Notes under the pieces: generated by a model
Database searches by the model: none
The model's input: only the letters and a program-made list of their open reading frames with translations
What the model was told of the DNA's origin: nothing
DNA from: Thermophilibacter provencensis
GTDB lineage: Bacteria > Actinomycetota > Coriobacteriia > Coriobacteriales > Atopobiaceae
Assembly: GCF_030372065.1 (NCBI RefSeq)
Contig: NZ_JAUDEA010000011.1
Location: 1-64,000 of the forward strand
Reading direction: 5' to 3'
Length of the DNA: 64,000 bases
Made by a program: the position numbers and the translations under genes
Shown: in pieces, positions 41,066 through 52,404 of the stretch
Layout: every line of letters begins with the position of its first letter
Position numbering within the stretch: position 1 is the first letter of the stretch

Positions 41066-41377
41066 ATGACCGAGAAGAACAGCTGCCCGCACTGTGGCGC
41101 GCTCAAGCACACGCCGCGCTCGCCGGAGCTCAAGGCCGACGTGACGCGGAGGATCAACCGCGCCGTTGGCCAGCTGAACGGCATTCGGGCGATGGTGGAG
41201 GAGGACCGCTACTGTGGCGACGTCCTCACGCAGCTCGCCGCCGTGGAGTCTGCGGTCAAGGCCATCTCGCGCGAGGTCATGCGCGACCACCTGGAGACCT
41301 GCGTCGTGGAGCGCATCCAAGCGGGAGACACCGAGGTGACCGACGAGGTCATGGAACTCTTCCGCAAGTTCATGTGA
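41066..41377 (+). CDS. csoR: copper-sensing repressor, CsoR/RcnR family
   Basis: 103 residues, four-helix all-alpha repressor. The Cu(I) ligands of CsoR are visible as Cys in DRYCGDVLTQ, His in VMRDHLETC and Cys in LETCVVER (C-H-C pattern). An extra CPHCG pair lies at the N terminus. Followed by the copper ATPase gene, so it controls its own operon. The stop codon TGA at 41375-41377 lies inside the palindromic repeat. Starts behind GAGGAGGACGA. Confidence 0.92.
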   Translation: MTEKNSCPHCGALKHTPRSPELKADVTRRINRAVGQLNGIRAMVEEDRYCGDVLTQLAAVESAVKAISREVMRDHLETCVVERIQAGDTEVTDEVMELFRKFM

Positions 41378-41407
41378 TTCAAAGGGGGACAGAGCCCTTT
41401 TGAATCA
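41375..41407. repeat. TGATTCAAAAGGGGAC palindromic repeat between csoR and copA
   Basis: TGATTCAAAGGGGGACAGAG paired with the right arm CCCTTTTGAATCA. The same palindrome occurs, perfect, at 58446-58478. It overlaps the end of csoR, and its first TGA is the csoR stop, so it was inserted at or evolved into the gene end. Confidence 0.8.
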
Positions 41408-41421
41408 CTCGGGAGGCAACA

Positions 41422-44022
41422 ATGAGAGAGACCTTTGACATAACGGGCATGACCTGCGCGGCGTGCTCGGCGCGCGTTCAGAAGGCAGCGGGTGAGGTGC
41501 CAGGCGTGACCTGTGCGAACGTGAACCTGCTCAAGAACTCGATGGAGCTTGACTACGACGGCTCGCCCGAGACGGCGGCGGCCGTGGTCGAGGCCATCGA
41601 GAAGTCCGGTTACGGCGCTGCGCGACGGGCGAAGGCGGGCGAGAAGGACGCGCACGCCGCGTCGGAGCGCCCCGGTGCCGCCGCCGAGCGCGCAGTCGCC
41701 GAGAAGCGTAACCAGCTCGTGATCTCCGCGATCTTCTCGGTGCCGCTCTTTTACGTGGCCATGGGACCGATGTTTGGCTGGCCGCAGCCGCCTGCGCTGG
41801 CGGGCGAGGCAAACCTCATGGCGCTCGGCCTCACGCAGTTCCTGCTCTGCGCGCCCATCCTCTTTGTTAACCGGCACTACTTCATCACCGGCTTCAAGAC
41901 GCTCTGGCACCGCGCGCCCAACATGGACTCGCTCATTGCCCTGGGCTCTGCCGCCTCCGCCGCATGGTCTGTGGCGCAGCTCTACCGCATGGCGTGGGCC
42001 GTTGGGGCTGGTGACGCGGCCACGCTTCACGCTGCCGCCCACAATCTCTACTTTGACTCGGCGGGCATGATTCTTACCCTCATCACGCTCGGCAAGTTCT
42101 TCGAGGCGCGCGCCAAGGGCCGCACGACCGACGCCATCTCCGCCCTCATGGACCTCGCGCCCAAGACGGCCACGGTCGTGCGTGACGGTGCGGAGGTTGG
42201 GGTTCCGGTCGAGGATGTTGCGGTGGGGGAGCGCGTGGTCGTGCGCGCGGGCGAGTCCGTGCCGGTTGACGGTGTGGTGCTGGAGGGCTCTGCGGCCGTG
42301 GACGAGTCCGCCATCACGGGCGAGCCCGTGCCTCGTGAGGTTGCCCCCGGTGACCGCGTAACAGGAGCGACGGTATCTACCAGCGGCTGGTTTGCCATGG
42401 AGGCGCGCGCCGTGGGCGATGACACCACCCTTGCCGGCATCATTCGCCTCGTGGATGAGGCCACGAGCTCAAAGGCCCCCATCGAGCGCATGGCCGACAA
42501 GATCGCGGGCGTCTTCGTCCCGGTGGTCATCGCCATCGCCGCGGTGACGTTTGTGGCGTGGCTCGCGCTTGCGGGCGACGTTGCCACCGCGCTCACGCAT
42601 GCCATCTCGATCCTGGTGATCTCCTGCCCGTGCGCGCTCGGCCTAGCCACGCCCACGGCGATCATGGTGGGTACCGGACGCGGCGCCGCCAACGGCATCC
42701 TCATCAAGTCTGCCGAGGCGCTTGAGACGGCCTGCAACGTGGACGTCGTTGTTCTCGACAAGACCGGCACCGTTACCGCGGGAGCGCCGCGCGTGACGGA
42801 CGTCCGCCTTGCCGCGGGCGTCTCCGAGGAAGAGCTGCTTCGTGTTGCCGACACCCTGGAGCGCAAGAGCGAGCACCCGCTCGCCTCCGCCATCTGCGCC
42901 TATGCGGACGAGAAGACCCAAAGTGTCCAGAATGTACCCGGTGCAAAGTGGACATGCGAGAAGTTCGAGCAGGTTGCCGGCGGCGGTCTTTCCGCCCTTG
43001 TGAACGGCGTGCCGGCGCTTGCGGGCAACGCGCGCCTGATGGCAGCACATGACGTGGAGCTCGGTGAGCTCGCGGACGCGGCCGTGACGCTCGCGGATGA
43101 CGGCAAGACCCCGCTGTTCTTCTCGTGGCGCGGCCGCGCGCTGGGCATGATTGCCGTGGCTGATCCCGTGAAGCCCACGAGCGCCTCTGCCATCGCGCGC
43201 CTGCGCGCGATGGGCGCCCGCACGGTCCTTCTCACGGGCGACCAGGAGCGCACCGCCGCCGCCGTGGCGCGCCGCGTTGGTGTTGACGAGGTCATCGCCG
43301 GCGTGCTCCCCGCGCAGAAGGAGGCTAAGGTCCGTGAGCTGCAGGAGGCGGGGCGCACCGTTGCCATGGTGGGGGACGGCATCAACGACGCGCCGGCTCT
43401 TGCCCGCGCCGACGTGGGCATCGCTATTGGGGCCGGAACCGACGTGGCCATTTCCTCCGCCGACGTTGTGCTCATGCATTCGGACCCGGCCGACGTTGCC
43501 ACCGCGATGGAGCTCTCGCGTGCCACGATGCGCAACATCAAGCAGAACCTCTTCTGGGCGCTCTTCTACAACGCCATCTGCATCCCCGTGGCGGCCGGCG
43601 TGCTGACGCCGTTTGGCGTGACGCTCAACCCGATGATCGGTGCGGCGGCCATGGGCTTCAGTTCCGTCTTTGTGGTGAGCAATGCCCTGCGCCTGCGTAC
43701 CTGGAGGCCAAGTGAGCGCTCGACATCCGAGGCAATCCCGGTCACCGAGGTGACCGTGACCGTTGAGAGCGTCGCCGGCGCGCCTGCGCCCGCGGTTAAG
43801 AGAAAGGACCAGACCATGACCAAGACTCTGAACGTGACCGGCATGATGTGCCAGCACTGCGTCGCTCACGTGAGGAAGGCGCTCGAGGGCGTTGAGGGCG
43901 TGAGCGCCGTCGACGTGAACCTCGAGGCAGGCACCGCGACCGTCGAGGCCGTCGACTCCGTGACCGACGATGCCCTTGTGGCTGCCGTCGTTGATGCCGG
44001 CTACGAGGCTGCTGTCGCGTAG
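41422..44022 (+). CDS. copA: copper-exporting P1B-type ATPase with N- and C-terminal metal-binding domains
   Basis: 866 residues. N-terminal HMA domain with GMTCAACSARV, then eight membrane helices, actuator TGEP (in SAITGEPVPRE), ion-binding CPC in ISCPCALGLATPT, phosphorylation motif DKTGTVTAG, and P-domain GDGINDAPALA. A linker of about 45 residues rich in Val/Thr/Ala leads to a C-terminal HMA domain (VTGMMCQHCVAHVRKALEG). That tail is 68 residues, like a free CopZ, and has an in-frame start with its own Shine-Dalgarno sequence at 43816. Exports Cu(I) from the cytoplasm. In operon after csoR. Confidence 0.95.
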   Translation: MRETFDITGMTCAACSARVQKAAGEVPGVTCANVNLLKNSMELDYDGSPETAAAVVEAIEKSGYGAARRAKAGEKDAHAASERPGAAAERAVAEKRNQLVISAIFSVPLFYVAMGPMFGWPQPPALAGEANLMALGLTQFLLCAPILFVNRHYFITGFKTLWHRAPNMDSLIALGSAASAAWSVAQLYRMAWAVGAGDAATLHAAAHNLYFDSAGMILTLITLGKFFEARAKGRTTDAISALMDLAPKTATVVRDGAEVGVPVEDVAVGERVVVRAGESVPVDGVVLEGSAAVDESAITGEPVPREVAPGDRVTGATVSTSGWFAMEARAVGDDTTLAGIIRLVDEATSSKAPIERMADKIAGVFVPVVIAIAAVTFVAWLALAGDVATALTHAISILVISCPCALGLATPTAIMVGTGRGAANGILIKSAEALETACNVDVVVLDKTGTVTAGAPRVTDVRLAAGVSEEELLRVADTLERKSEHPLASAICAYADEKTQSVQNVPGAKWTCEKFEQVAGGGLSALVNGVPALAGNARLMAAHDVELGELADAAVTLADDGKTPLFFSWRGRALGMIAVADPVKPTSASAIARLRAMGARTVLLTGDQERTAAAVARRVGVDEVIAGVLPAQKEAKVRELQEAGRTVAMVGDGINDAPALARADVGIAIGAGTDVAISSADVVLMHSDPADVATAMELSRATMRNIKQNLFWALFYNAICIPVAAGVLTPFGVTLNPMIGAAAMGFSSVFVVSNALRLRTWRPSERSTSEAIPVTEVTVTVESVAGAPAPAVKRKDQTMTKTLNVTGMMCQHCVAHVRKALEGVEGVSAVDVNLEAGTATVEAVDSVTDDALVAAVVDAGYEAAVA
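43816..44022 (+). CDS. copZ: possible independently translated CopZ-like copper chaperone (internal start in copA)
   Basis: ATG 43816, in frame with copA, is preceded by AGAAAGGACC at the right distance for a ribosome site. The product would be 68 residues (MTKTLNVTGMMCQHC...), the size of CopZ, with the copper-binding CXXC in MCQHC. The upstream copA linker has the composition of a joint region. So a copA-copZ fusion that keeps the old copZ start is likely; whether both forms are made needs testing. In E. coli a short CopA product acts as chaperone by a different mechanism. Confidence 0.55.
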   Translation: MTKTLNVTGMMCQHCVAHVRKALEGVEGVSAVDVNLEAGTATVEAVDSVTDDALVAAVVDAGYEAAVA

Positions 44023-44069
44023 GTCTACAATTGGTCGGTTTCCTAACGCACGTTGAGAAGGACCGACCC

Positions 44070-45287
44070 ATGGAACTCACCACCGAGCAGAAGCGCGTTG
44101 TCTACACGCTCGGCTTCTGCGGCCTTGTGTCTGCCGCCGACAACTGGTTTGTCTCGCCGGCGCTGCCTGCCATCGCCAACGGCCTGGGGGTGGCGGCTTC
44201 GGCGGCCGCCATCGTGCTTACCGCCTACATGCTCCCGTATGGCATGCTCCAGCCCGTCTGCGGTGCGCTCGGCGACCGCTTTGGCAGACTACGCGTGCTG
44301 CGCGTGATCGTTACCGGGCTCGTCGTGGGCACGTTCCTTTGCGCCGCTGCCCCCACGCTTCCCACGCTCGTTGCCGCGCGTGTGGTCACCGGCTGCTTTG
44401 CTGCCGGCATCATCGCCGTCTCCCAGGCATACGTTGGCGACGTCGTTGGCGCTGAGCGTCGCGGTGCCGCGGTGGGCGTCCTCATGGGCATCACGTTCAC
44501 CGGGCAGGGGCTCTCCTCCGGCCTTGGTGGCATCATCACTGACCTCATGAGCTGGCGCGCGGCCTTTGCGTGCTTTGGCGCGCTCGCGCTTCTCGCTCTC
44601 GCGCTGCTGTGGCGCCTTCCGGCGGTTGGCGCGCAGGGCGAGAAGAACCCCGAGCCCTCTGCCGTTTCCGCTGTGACCGGCTCGTTCTTCTCACGCGCGG
44701 CGCGCATCTTCTTTGGCAGCCACCGCGCAATCTTCTTTGTTGCCTGTACGACCGGCTTTGTTTTTCTTGGCGTGTATGGCTTTATGGGAACGTTTCTCTC
44801 TGAGCGCTGCGGTCTCGGCTCAACGCAGGCGGGTCTCATCATGATGCTCTACGGCATCATGTGTCTGGTTGGCGGGACCGTCTCCGGGCGCATAGGGACG
44901 CGCCACGGTGCGCTTGGCGTCATTCGAGTGGGCGAGACCTCGGGGCTCGTTGCCATCGCGGCGCTTCTTGTTGTTGCGTCGACGGGCGCGTGGCAGCCTG
45001 CGCTGCTCGGTGCCGGGGCGCTTGGGTTTGGCTACATCCTTACGCAGCCAACGCTTGTCTCGCTCTCCATGGGAGCTGATCCCACACAGACGGGTCTTTG
45101 CACGGGTCTCATTGGCCTGGGCGTCTTTGCGGGAGGTGGCGTGGGAAGCGCCGTTGGCGCTATGCTGATCTCGCTCGGCGGATATGCGCTGCTGTGGGTT
45201 GTTGCCGCCGTGCTTCTTGTGTGCCAGCTGGTGATTGGCGGCCGCGCGCTCGGCGTGTTGCTTGTGAGGCATACCGCCAGACGATAG
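44070..45287 (+). CDS. MFS transporter, drug/metabolite exporter type
   Basis: 405 residues and twelve hydrophobic segments. The loop 2-3 motif GALGDRFGRLRVLR marks the major facilitator superfamily. Helix 5 reads GITFTGQGLSSGLGGIITDLM, similar to the antiporter motif of the DHA1 group. The substrate is unknown. Located 48 bases after copA on the same strand and without an obvious promoter between, it may be in the copper operon, but a role in copper export is not implied. The start (44070) follows GAGAAGGACC. Confidence 0.85.
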   Translation: MELTTEQKRVVYTLGFCGLVSAADNWFVSPALPAIANGLGVAASAAAIVLTAYMLPYGMLQPVCGALGDRFGRLRVLRVIVTGLVVGTFLCAAAPTLPTLVAARVVTGCFAAGIIAVSQAYVGDVVGAERRGAAVGVLMGITFTGQGLSSGLGGIITDLMSWRAAFACFGALALLALALLWRLPAVGAQGEKNPEPSAVSAVTGSFFSRAARIFFGSHRAIFFVACTTGFVFLGVYGFMGTFLSERCGLGSTQAGLIMMLYGIMCLVGGTVSGRIGTRHGALGVIRVGETSGLVAIAALLVVASTGAWQPALLGAGALGFGYILTQPTLVSLSMGADPTQTGLCTGLIGLGVFAGGGVGSAVGAMLISLGGYALLWVVAAVLLVCQLVIGGRALGVLLVRHTARR

Positions 45288-45300
45288 CGGGGTCGTCGGT

Positions 45301-45530
45301 CGAAAAATGCTCTCTCGTGTAGCGCGGAGGGTTTCTGCTGGGAAAAATCGTCGCTCGTGTAGCGTGGCTAGCCCGCCAAAACGGTCCCTGCCGATTGACT
45401 ACTTCAAGAAAGCCCAGGTAACTAAATCAAGATTCAAACCTAATACTGCTGTGCGCCTAAAATGACGCTACACGAACGAGCTTTTTTCTTTTGACGCTGC
45501 GGTGGCGCTACACGAACGACCTTTTTTCGG
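45301..45530. repeat. four copies of a TCGTGTAGCG motif, two direct and two inverted
   Basis: Copies at 45301-45326 and 45341-45367 run on the plus strand (for example GAAAAATCGTCGCTCGTGTAGCG). Copies at 45463-45488 and 45505-45530 run on the minus strand (CGCTACACGAACGAGC...TTTTTTC). All share a G-AAAAA lead and TCGTGTAGCG core. The stretch between (45368-45462) has no gene. The whole 334-bp spacer between the MFS gene and ligA is otherwise empty, with a possible -10 TACCAT at 45576. Its right inverted arms with T-runs may terminate the upstream transcript. Confidence 0.8.
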
Positions 45531-45558
45531 ACTCATCCAAGCGCGTCACTCCGCGTGA

Positions 45559-47778
<2,220 letters not shown>

Positions 47779-47812
47779 TTGGGGACAGTCTACAATTTGC
47801 CGGAGCCGCACC

Positions 47813-47843
47813 TTACGCGCGCATGACGCCGACCGCGTATACT
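47813..47843 (+). promoter_or_regulatory. candidate promoter for the phosphatase gene
   Basis: TATACT (47838-47843) is a good -10 box; TTACGC (47813-47818) is a weak -35 at a long spacer of 19 bases. It lies 38 bases before the start. Nearby 47778-47794 contains AATTGGGGACAGTC, resembling half of the palindromic repeat family. Confidence 0.5.
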
Positions 47844-47880
47844 GGGGCGCCGGATTCAACGCCTGCAACGAAAGGCTCGC

Positions 47881-48651
47881 ATGCAGCTTACAGATGTTCG
47901 ACCCAACTACGGCCGTATTGACTTTGAGGGTCTGCCCAACACACGTGACCTCGGTGGGCTTCTCGGCGCCGAGGGCAGGTGCGTGCGCCGCGGCCTGCTC
48001 CTGCGCTCGGGGACGCTCTACTTTGCCACCTCTGCGGACTGCGAGCGGCTCCAGGAGGACTACCACCTCCAAGCCGTGGTTGACCTGCGCGGCGATGACG
48101 AGCTCGTGGAGTACCCCGACGGCATGGGGCGCCTTCCCGGCGTGCGCTACGTTCACGCCGACGCGCTCAAGGGCACCGTTGCGGGAATCTCCCAGAACGC
48201 GGAGGCGCGAGCCCAGCTCGAGGCGGCCCGCGCCAACAACGACGACCCCGCGAGCTTCATGGAGATGGTCTACCCGCACATCCTGCTGGGGGAGTCCGGC
48301 ATCGCGGCCTACCGCGCGCTCCTGCGTACCATCCTCGAGACCACCGACGGCGCCGTCCTCTGGCACTGCCATTTTGGACGCGACCGCTGCGGCATGGCGA
48401 GCATGCTTGTGGAGGCTGTTCTCGGCGTGCCCATGGCGGCGATGGAGGAGGACTACCTCGCCACCAACCGCTTCAACCCTGATCCGGCAGACGAGCGCAC
48501 GGACGCCAACCTGCGCTTCATTCGCGCTGCGGTGGCTGCCGTCACGCGCGAGTTCGGCGGCGTTGATGGCTACGTGCGCGACGCGCTGGGCATCACGGAC
48601 GCGGAGGTCGCCGAGCTGCGCAGCCGCTACCTCGAGCCGGCGGCGAGCTAG
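47881..48651 (+). CDS. tyrosine-protein phosphatase, YwqE/PF13350-like family
   Basis: 256 residues. The catalytic loop reads LWHCHFGRDRCGMAS, an HCX5R P-loop in which His-Phe replaces the usual Thr-Ala (HCTAGKDRTG) of family PF13350. N terminus GLPNTRDLGGLLGAEG with RSGTLYF is the family's substrate region. Members remove phosphate from Tyr, or inositol phosphates, in the cytoplasm. The start follows ACGAAAGG. No obvious partner kinase in the window. Confidence 0.85.
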   Translation: MQLTDVRPNYGRIDFEGLPNTRDLGGLLGAEGRCVRRGLLLRSGTLYFATSADCERLQEDYHLQAVVDLRGDDELVEYPDGMGRLPGVRYVHADALKGTVAGISQNAEARAQLEAARANNDDPASFMEMVYPHILLGESGIAAYRALLRTILETTDGAVLWHCHFGRDRCGMASMLVEAVLGVPMAAMEEDYLATNRFNPDPADERTDANLRFIRAAVAAVTREFGGVDGYVRDALGITDAEVAELRSRYLEPAAS

Positions 48652-48696
48652 TTACCTCGTCCCGCCGGGCGGGGACGGCCCCAGTTTGCGGATGGG

Positions 48697-49551
48697 CTAC
48701 GCCTGTGCGTTCTGCCGCCGCCAGTCGCGTGGCGAGATGCCAAACGCGTTCTTGAACGCACGCGAGAAGTGCAGCTGGTTGGGATAGCCCACGGCCCGTC
48801 CCACCTCGGCCACGGGTAGCGCGGTGAGCTTGAGCAGCTCGGACGCCTTGGACATGCGGTATCCGATGAGGTACTGCTGCGGAGACTTGCCCGTCGCCGC
48901 CTTGAAAACCTTGCCGAAGTAGCTCCGGTTGAGGCCGGTACGCTTGGCGATGTCCTCAACAGTGATGTCCGCCTGGTAGCTCTCCTTGATGAAGTCGATG
49001 GCCTCGCGGATGTAGAAGCCCTGAATCTTGCTCGTGGGCAGCTCGGAGGGTCGGTCAACGGAGCTGAGGAGATAGTCGAGGAAGAGGTAGGTGTGCCCGA
49101 TGAGGTGGAGCGCCGAGGCGTCGCTGTGCGCCACGAGGTAGCGCATCTCCTCGACCATGCGGGAACAGCGGTCGCTTGAGAGTGAGCGATAGATGGGCGA
49201 GGTGGGCGTCATGCCCACCTGCTCGAGCTCGTCGGCAACGTGGATGCCGTCAAACTCCACCCAGATGTACTCCCAGGGGTCGTCCAGATCGGCAACATAG
49301 GTGTTGACCTGGTTGGGGAAGATGAGAAATCCCTCGCCCTCCGAGAGGCGGTGGTCGCTCTTCACACCGTTCTCGTCAGTTGACATGAGCAGACCGCGCC
49401 CCGAGATGATGTAGTGAAAGAGGAAGTGACTGCGCCGCGCGGGGCCAAAGGCGTGGCCGGGCTCGCATGCCTCGCGGCCGTATTGGTAGGGCATCAGGTC
49501 GACGTAGTGGCCGTGGGGAAACGTTGAGAACTCGAGCTCGTGTGCCGGCAT
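48697..49551 (-). CDS. AraC-family regulator of the alpha-galactoside operon
   Basis: 284 residues. An N-terminal cupin-like sensing domain (HFLFHYIISGRGLL, EGFLIFPNQVNTYVAD, PWEYIWVEFDG) resembles MsmR/RafR-type sugar regulators. The C terminus has two helix-turn-helix motifs: ITVEDIAKRTGLNRSYFGKV and VGYPNQLHFSRAFKNAFGIS with PRDWR. Transcribed away from msmK across a 417-bp AT-rich spacer, so it probably activates the msm-aga operon with melibiose or raffinose. Its start has GGAGG just upstream. Confidence 0.9.
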   Translation of the reverse strand: MPAHELEFSTFPHGHYVDLMPYQYGREACEPGHAFGPARRSHFLFHYIISGRGLLMSTDENGVKSDHRLSEGEGFLIFPNQVNTYVADLDDPWEYIWVEFDGIHVADELEQVGMTPTSPIYRSLSSDRCSRMVEEMRYLVAHSDASALHLIGHTYLFLDYLLSSVDRPSELPTSKIQGFYIREAIDFIKESYQADITVEDIAKRTGLNRSYFGKVFKAATGKSPQQYLIGYRMSKASELLKLTALPVAEVGRAVGYPNQLHFSRAFKNAFGISPRDWRRQNAQA

Positions 49552-49968
49552 GGGGACCTCCTGGATCCTAACGCCTGATTCGCTCCTTACAAGGAATGAC
49601 GCATTTCGTATAGTTTAGCGCATTCCAGACATATCTAATTCGATAAAAGAACGCATAAAGCTAAATTAAAAATCCCAAAAATGGAATCGATTACACATCT
49701 GGGCAAATGACCAACAATCCAACTACCTGCGGAAATGAAAATCGATAAAACCGTTTGTCCGAGAAAAACAACCGTCCGGCGAAACAGCTTATCTTGGGCA
49801 AATAGATAGCACAAGCGTAATACCAGCAGAAACAAGAGAAAAGATATAGCGCATACCAAAGCAGGTATATTTTTGCGCAAATACGTCAACCTACAATTAA
49901 GCGCAACGTAAGGTGGGGCCCGAGCCGCCGTGTGCGCGCGGCGGCGGGGCAGGGAGAAAGGTTGCGCA
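49552..49968. promoter_or_regulatory. AT-rich divergent control region for araC and msmK
   Basis: About 300 bases (49590-49905) are clearly richer in A/T than anything around. Motif CGCATT recurs at 49600 and 49619, with CGCAT at 49652 and 49850 and similar GCGCAA further right, in direct-repeat fashion, as expected of AraC half-sites. TACAAT (49892-49897) is a likely -10 box for msmK with a poor -35 (TTGCGC at a short spacer), typical of activator-dependent promoters. A minus-strand open frame at 49635-49870 lacks a convincing start and is left out. Confidence 0.6.
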
Positions 49969-51084
<1,116 letters not shown>

Positions 51085-51102
51085 GGAAGGAGGGCCTCAC
51101 CA

Positions 51103-52392
51103 ATGCAGAAAAGAGCACTCACGCGTCGCTCGTTCCTTTCGCTCTCGGGCGCTATCGCCGCGGGCCTTGCGCTCACGGGATGCGAGGGGCAGCGCTCCGA
51201 CGGCAAGACCGAGATCGAGTTCGTCTCGTACAAGCGCGAGGCAGTGAGCATCTTCGAGGCGCTCATGGCCGAGTTCAACGAGTCCAACGACCACATCTAC
51301 CTCAACTTCACGAGCCCCAACGACGCCGTCACCATCATGAAGACGCGCTTCGTCCGCGAGGACTACCCCGACGTCGTGGCCATCGGCGGCGACGCCTCCT
51401 ATGCGGACTTCGTCGACTCTAACATCCTGGCTGACGTCTCTGGCTACCCCGGCATGGCCAAGGTCCAGCCGGCCTACCAGGAGATCATGAAGAGCGTCAC
51501 CTACGTCCCGATGGACGGCATCTATGGCGTTCCCTACATCGCCAACGCCGCGGGCATGCTCTACAACAAGGACATGTTCGCCGAGAAGGGCTGGGACCTC
51601 CCGGAGACCTGGGACGAGTTCATCGACCTCTGCGAGAAGATCAAGGCCGAGGGCGAGGTTCTGCCGCTCTACCTTGGCTTCCTTGACACCTGGACGATTC
51701 TCTCGCCGTGGAACTCCATGCTCGTGGAGCTTGTGCCGTCCGATCACATCCGCAAGGTCAACGCCGGCGAGGCAACGTTTGCCGACTACTACCGCGAGCC
51801 CGCCGAGAAGCTCCTCAAGCTCCTCGACTACGCCGAGGACGGCCCGATGGCCTACAGCTACGAGGACGCCTGCACCGCCTTTGCGCGCGGCCAGTCCGCG
51901 ATGTTCCCCTGCGGCTCGTTTGCCGTCCCGCAGATTCTCTCCGCCAACCCGGAGATGAACATCGGCCTCTTTGCCATGCCCGCCTGCGACGACCCCGACG
52001 ACCGCATCATCGTCTCCGGCGTGGACCTCTGCTGGAACATGCTGACGGCCAAGGAGGACCACCGCGAGCAGATCTATGAGGTCATCGACTTCCTCAACGA
52101 GCCCGAGAACCTCCAGACCTACTGCGACGACCAGAAGGCCATCCCCTGCATCGAGGGCGACTTCACGCTCGATCCGCTCTTCGACGACATCCAGAGCTTC
52201 CTGGACGAGGGCAAGGTCATCGACTACCCCGACCACTCCTACCCGTCGGGCATGGCCTGCGACGCCCAGCTCCAGGCGTTCCTTCTCGAGAAGGACGTCG
52301 ACGCGTTTCTCGCCAACTGGGACAACCTCTGGCAGCGTTACAACAAGACCGTCATCCGCAAGTACGCCGAGTACATGGCGAATCAGGGATAA
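51103..52392 (+). CDS. msmE: sugar-binding lipoprotein for alpha-galactosides
   Basis: 429 residues, family 1 extracellular solute-binding protein. Twin-arginine-like leader (TRRSFLSLSG) leads to lipobox ALTGC near residue 27, so it is lipid-anchored outside the membrane. SBP motifs: DYPDVVAIGGDASYADF, IYGVPYIANAAGMLYNKDMF and SAMFPCGSFAVPQ. Position in the operon with alpha-galactosidase suggests melibiose, raffinose or stachyose as ligands, like Streptococcus MsmE. Upstream Shine-Dalgarno GGGAAGGAGGG. Confidence 0.92.
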   Translation: MQKRALTRRSFLSLSGAIAAGLALTGCEGQRSDGKTEIEFVSYKREAVSIFEALMAEFNESNDHIYLNFTSPNDAVTIMKTRFVREDYPDVVAIGGDASYADFVDSNILADVSGYPGMAKVQPAYQEIMKSVTYVPMDGIYGVPYIANAAGMLYNKDMFAEKGWDLPETWDEFIDLCEKIKAEGEVLPLYLGFLDTWTILSPWNSMLVELVPSDHIRKVNAGEATFADYYREPAEKLLKLLDYAEDGPMAYSYEDACTAFARGQSAMFPCGSFAVPQILSANPEMNIGLFAMPACDDPDDRIIVSGVDLCWNMLTAKEDHREQIYEVIDFLNEPENLQTYCDDQKAIPCIEGDFTLDPLFDDIQSFLDEGKVIDYPDHSYPSGMACDAQLQAFLLEKDVDAFLANWDNLWQRYNKTVIRKYAEYMANQG

Positions 52393-52404
52393 GGAGGGAG
52401 ACAC

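Noticed and set aside
49635-49870. Open minus-strand frame with hydrophobic content in the AT-rich spacer
   Set aside because: No good start codon with a ribosome site; the longer version runs into the msmK start on the other strand. Hydrophobicity follows from A/T richness.
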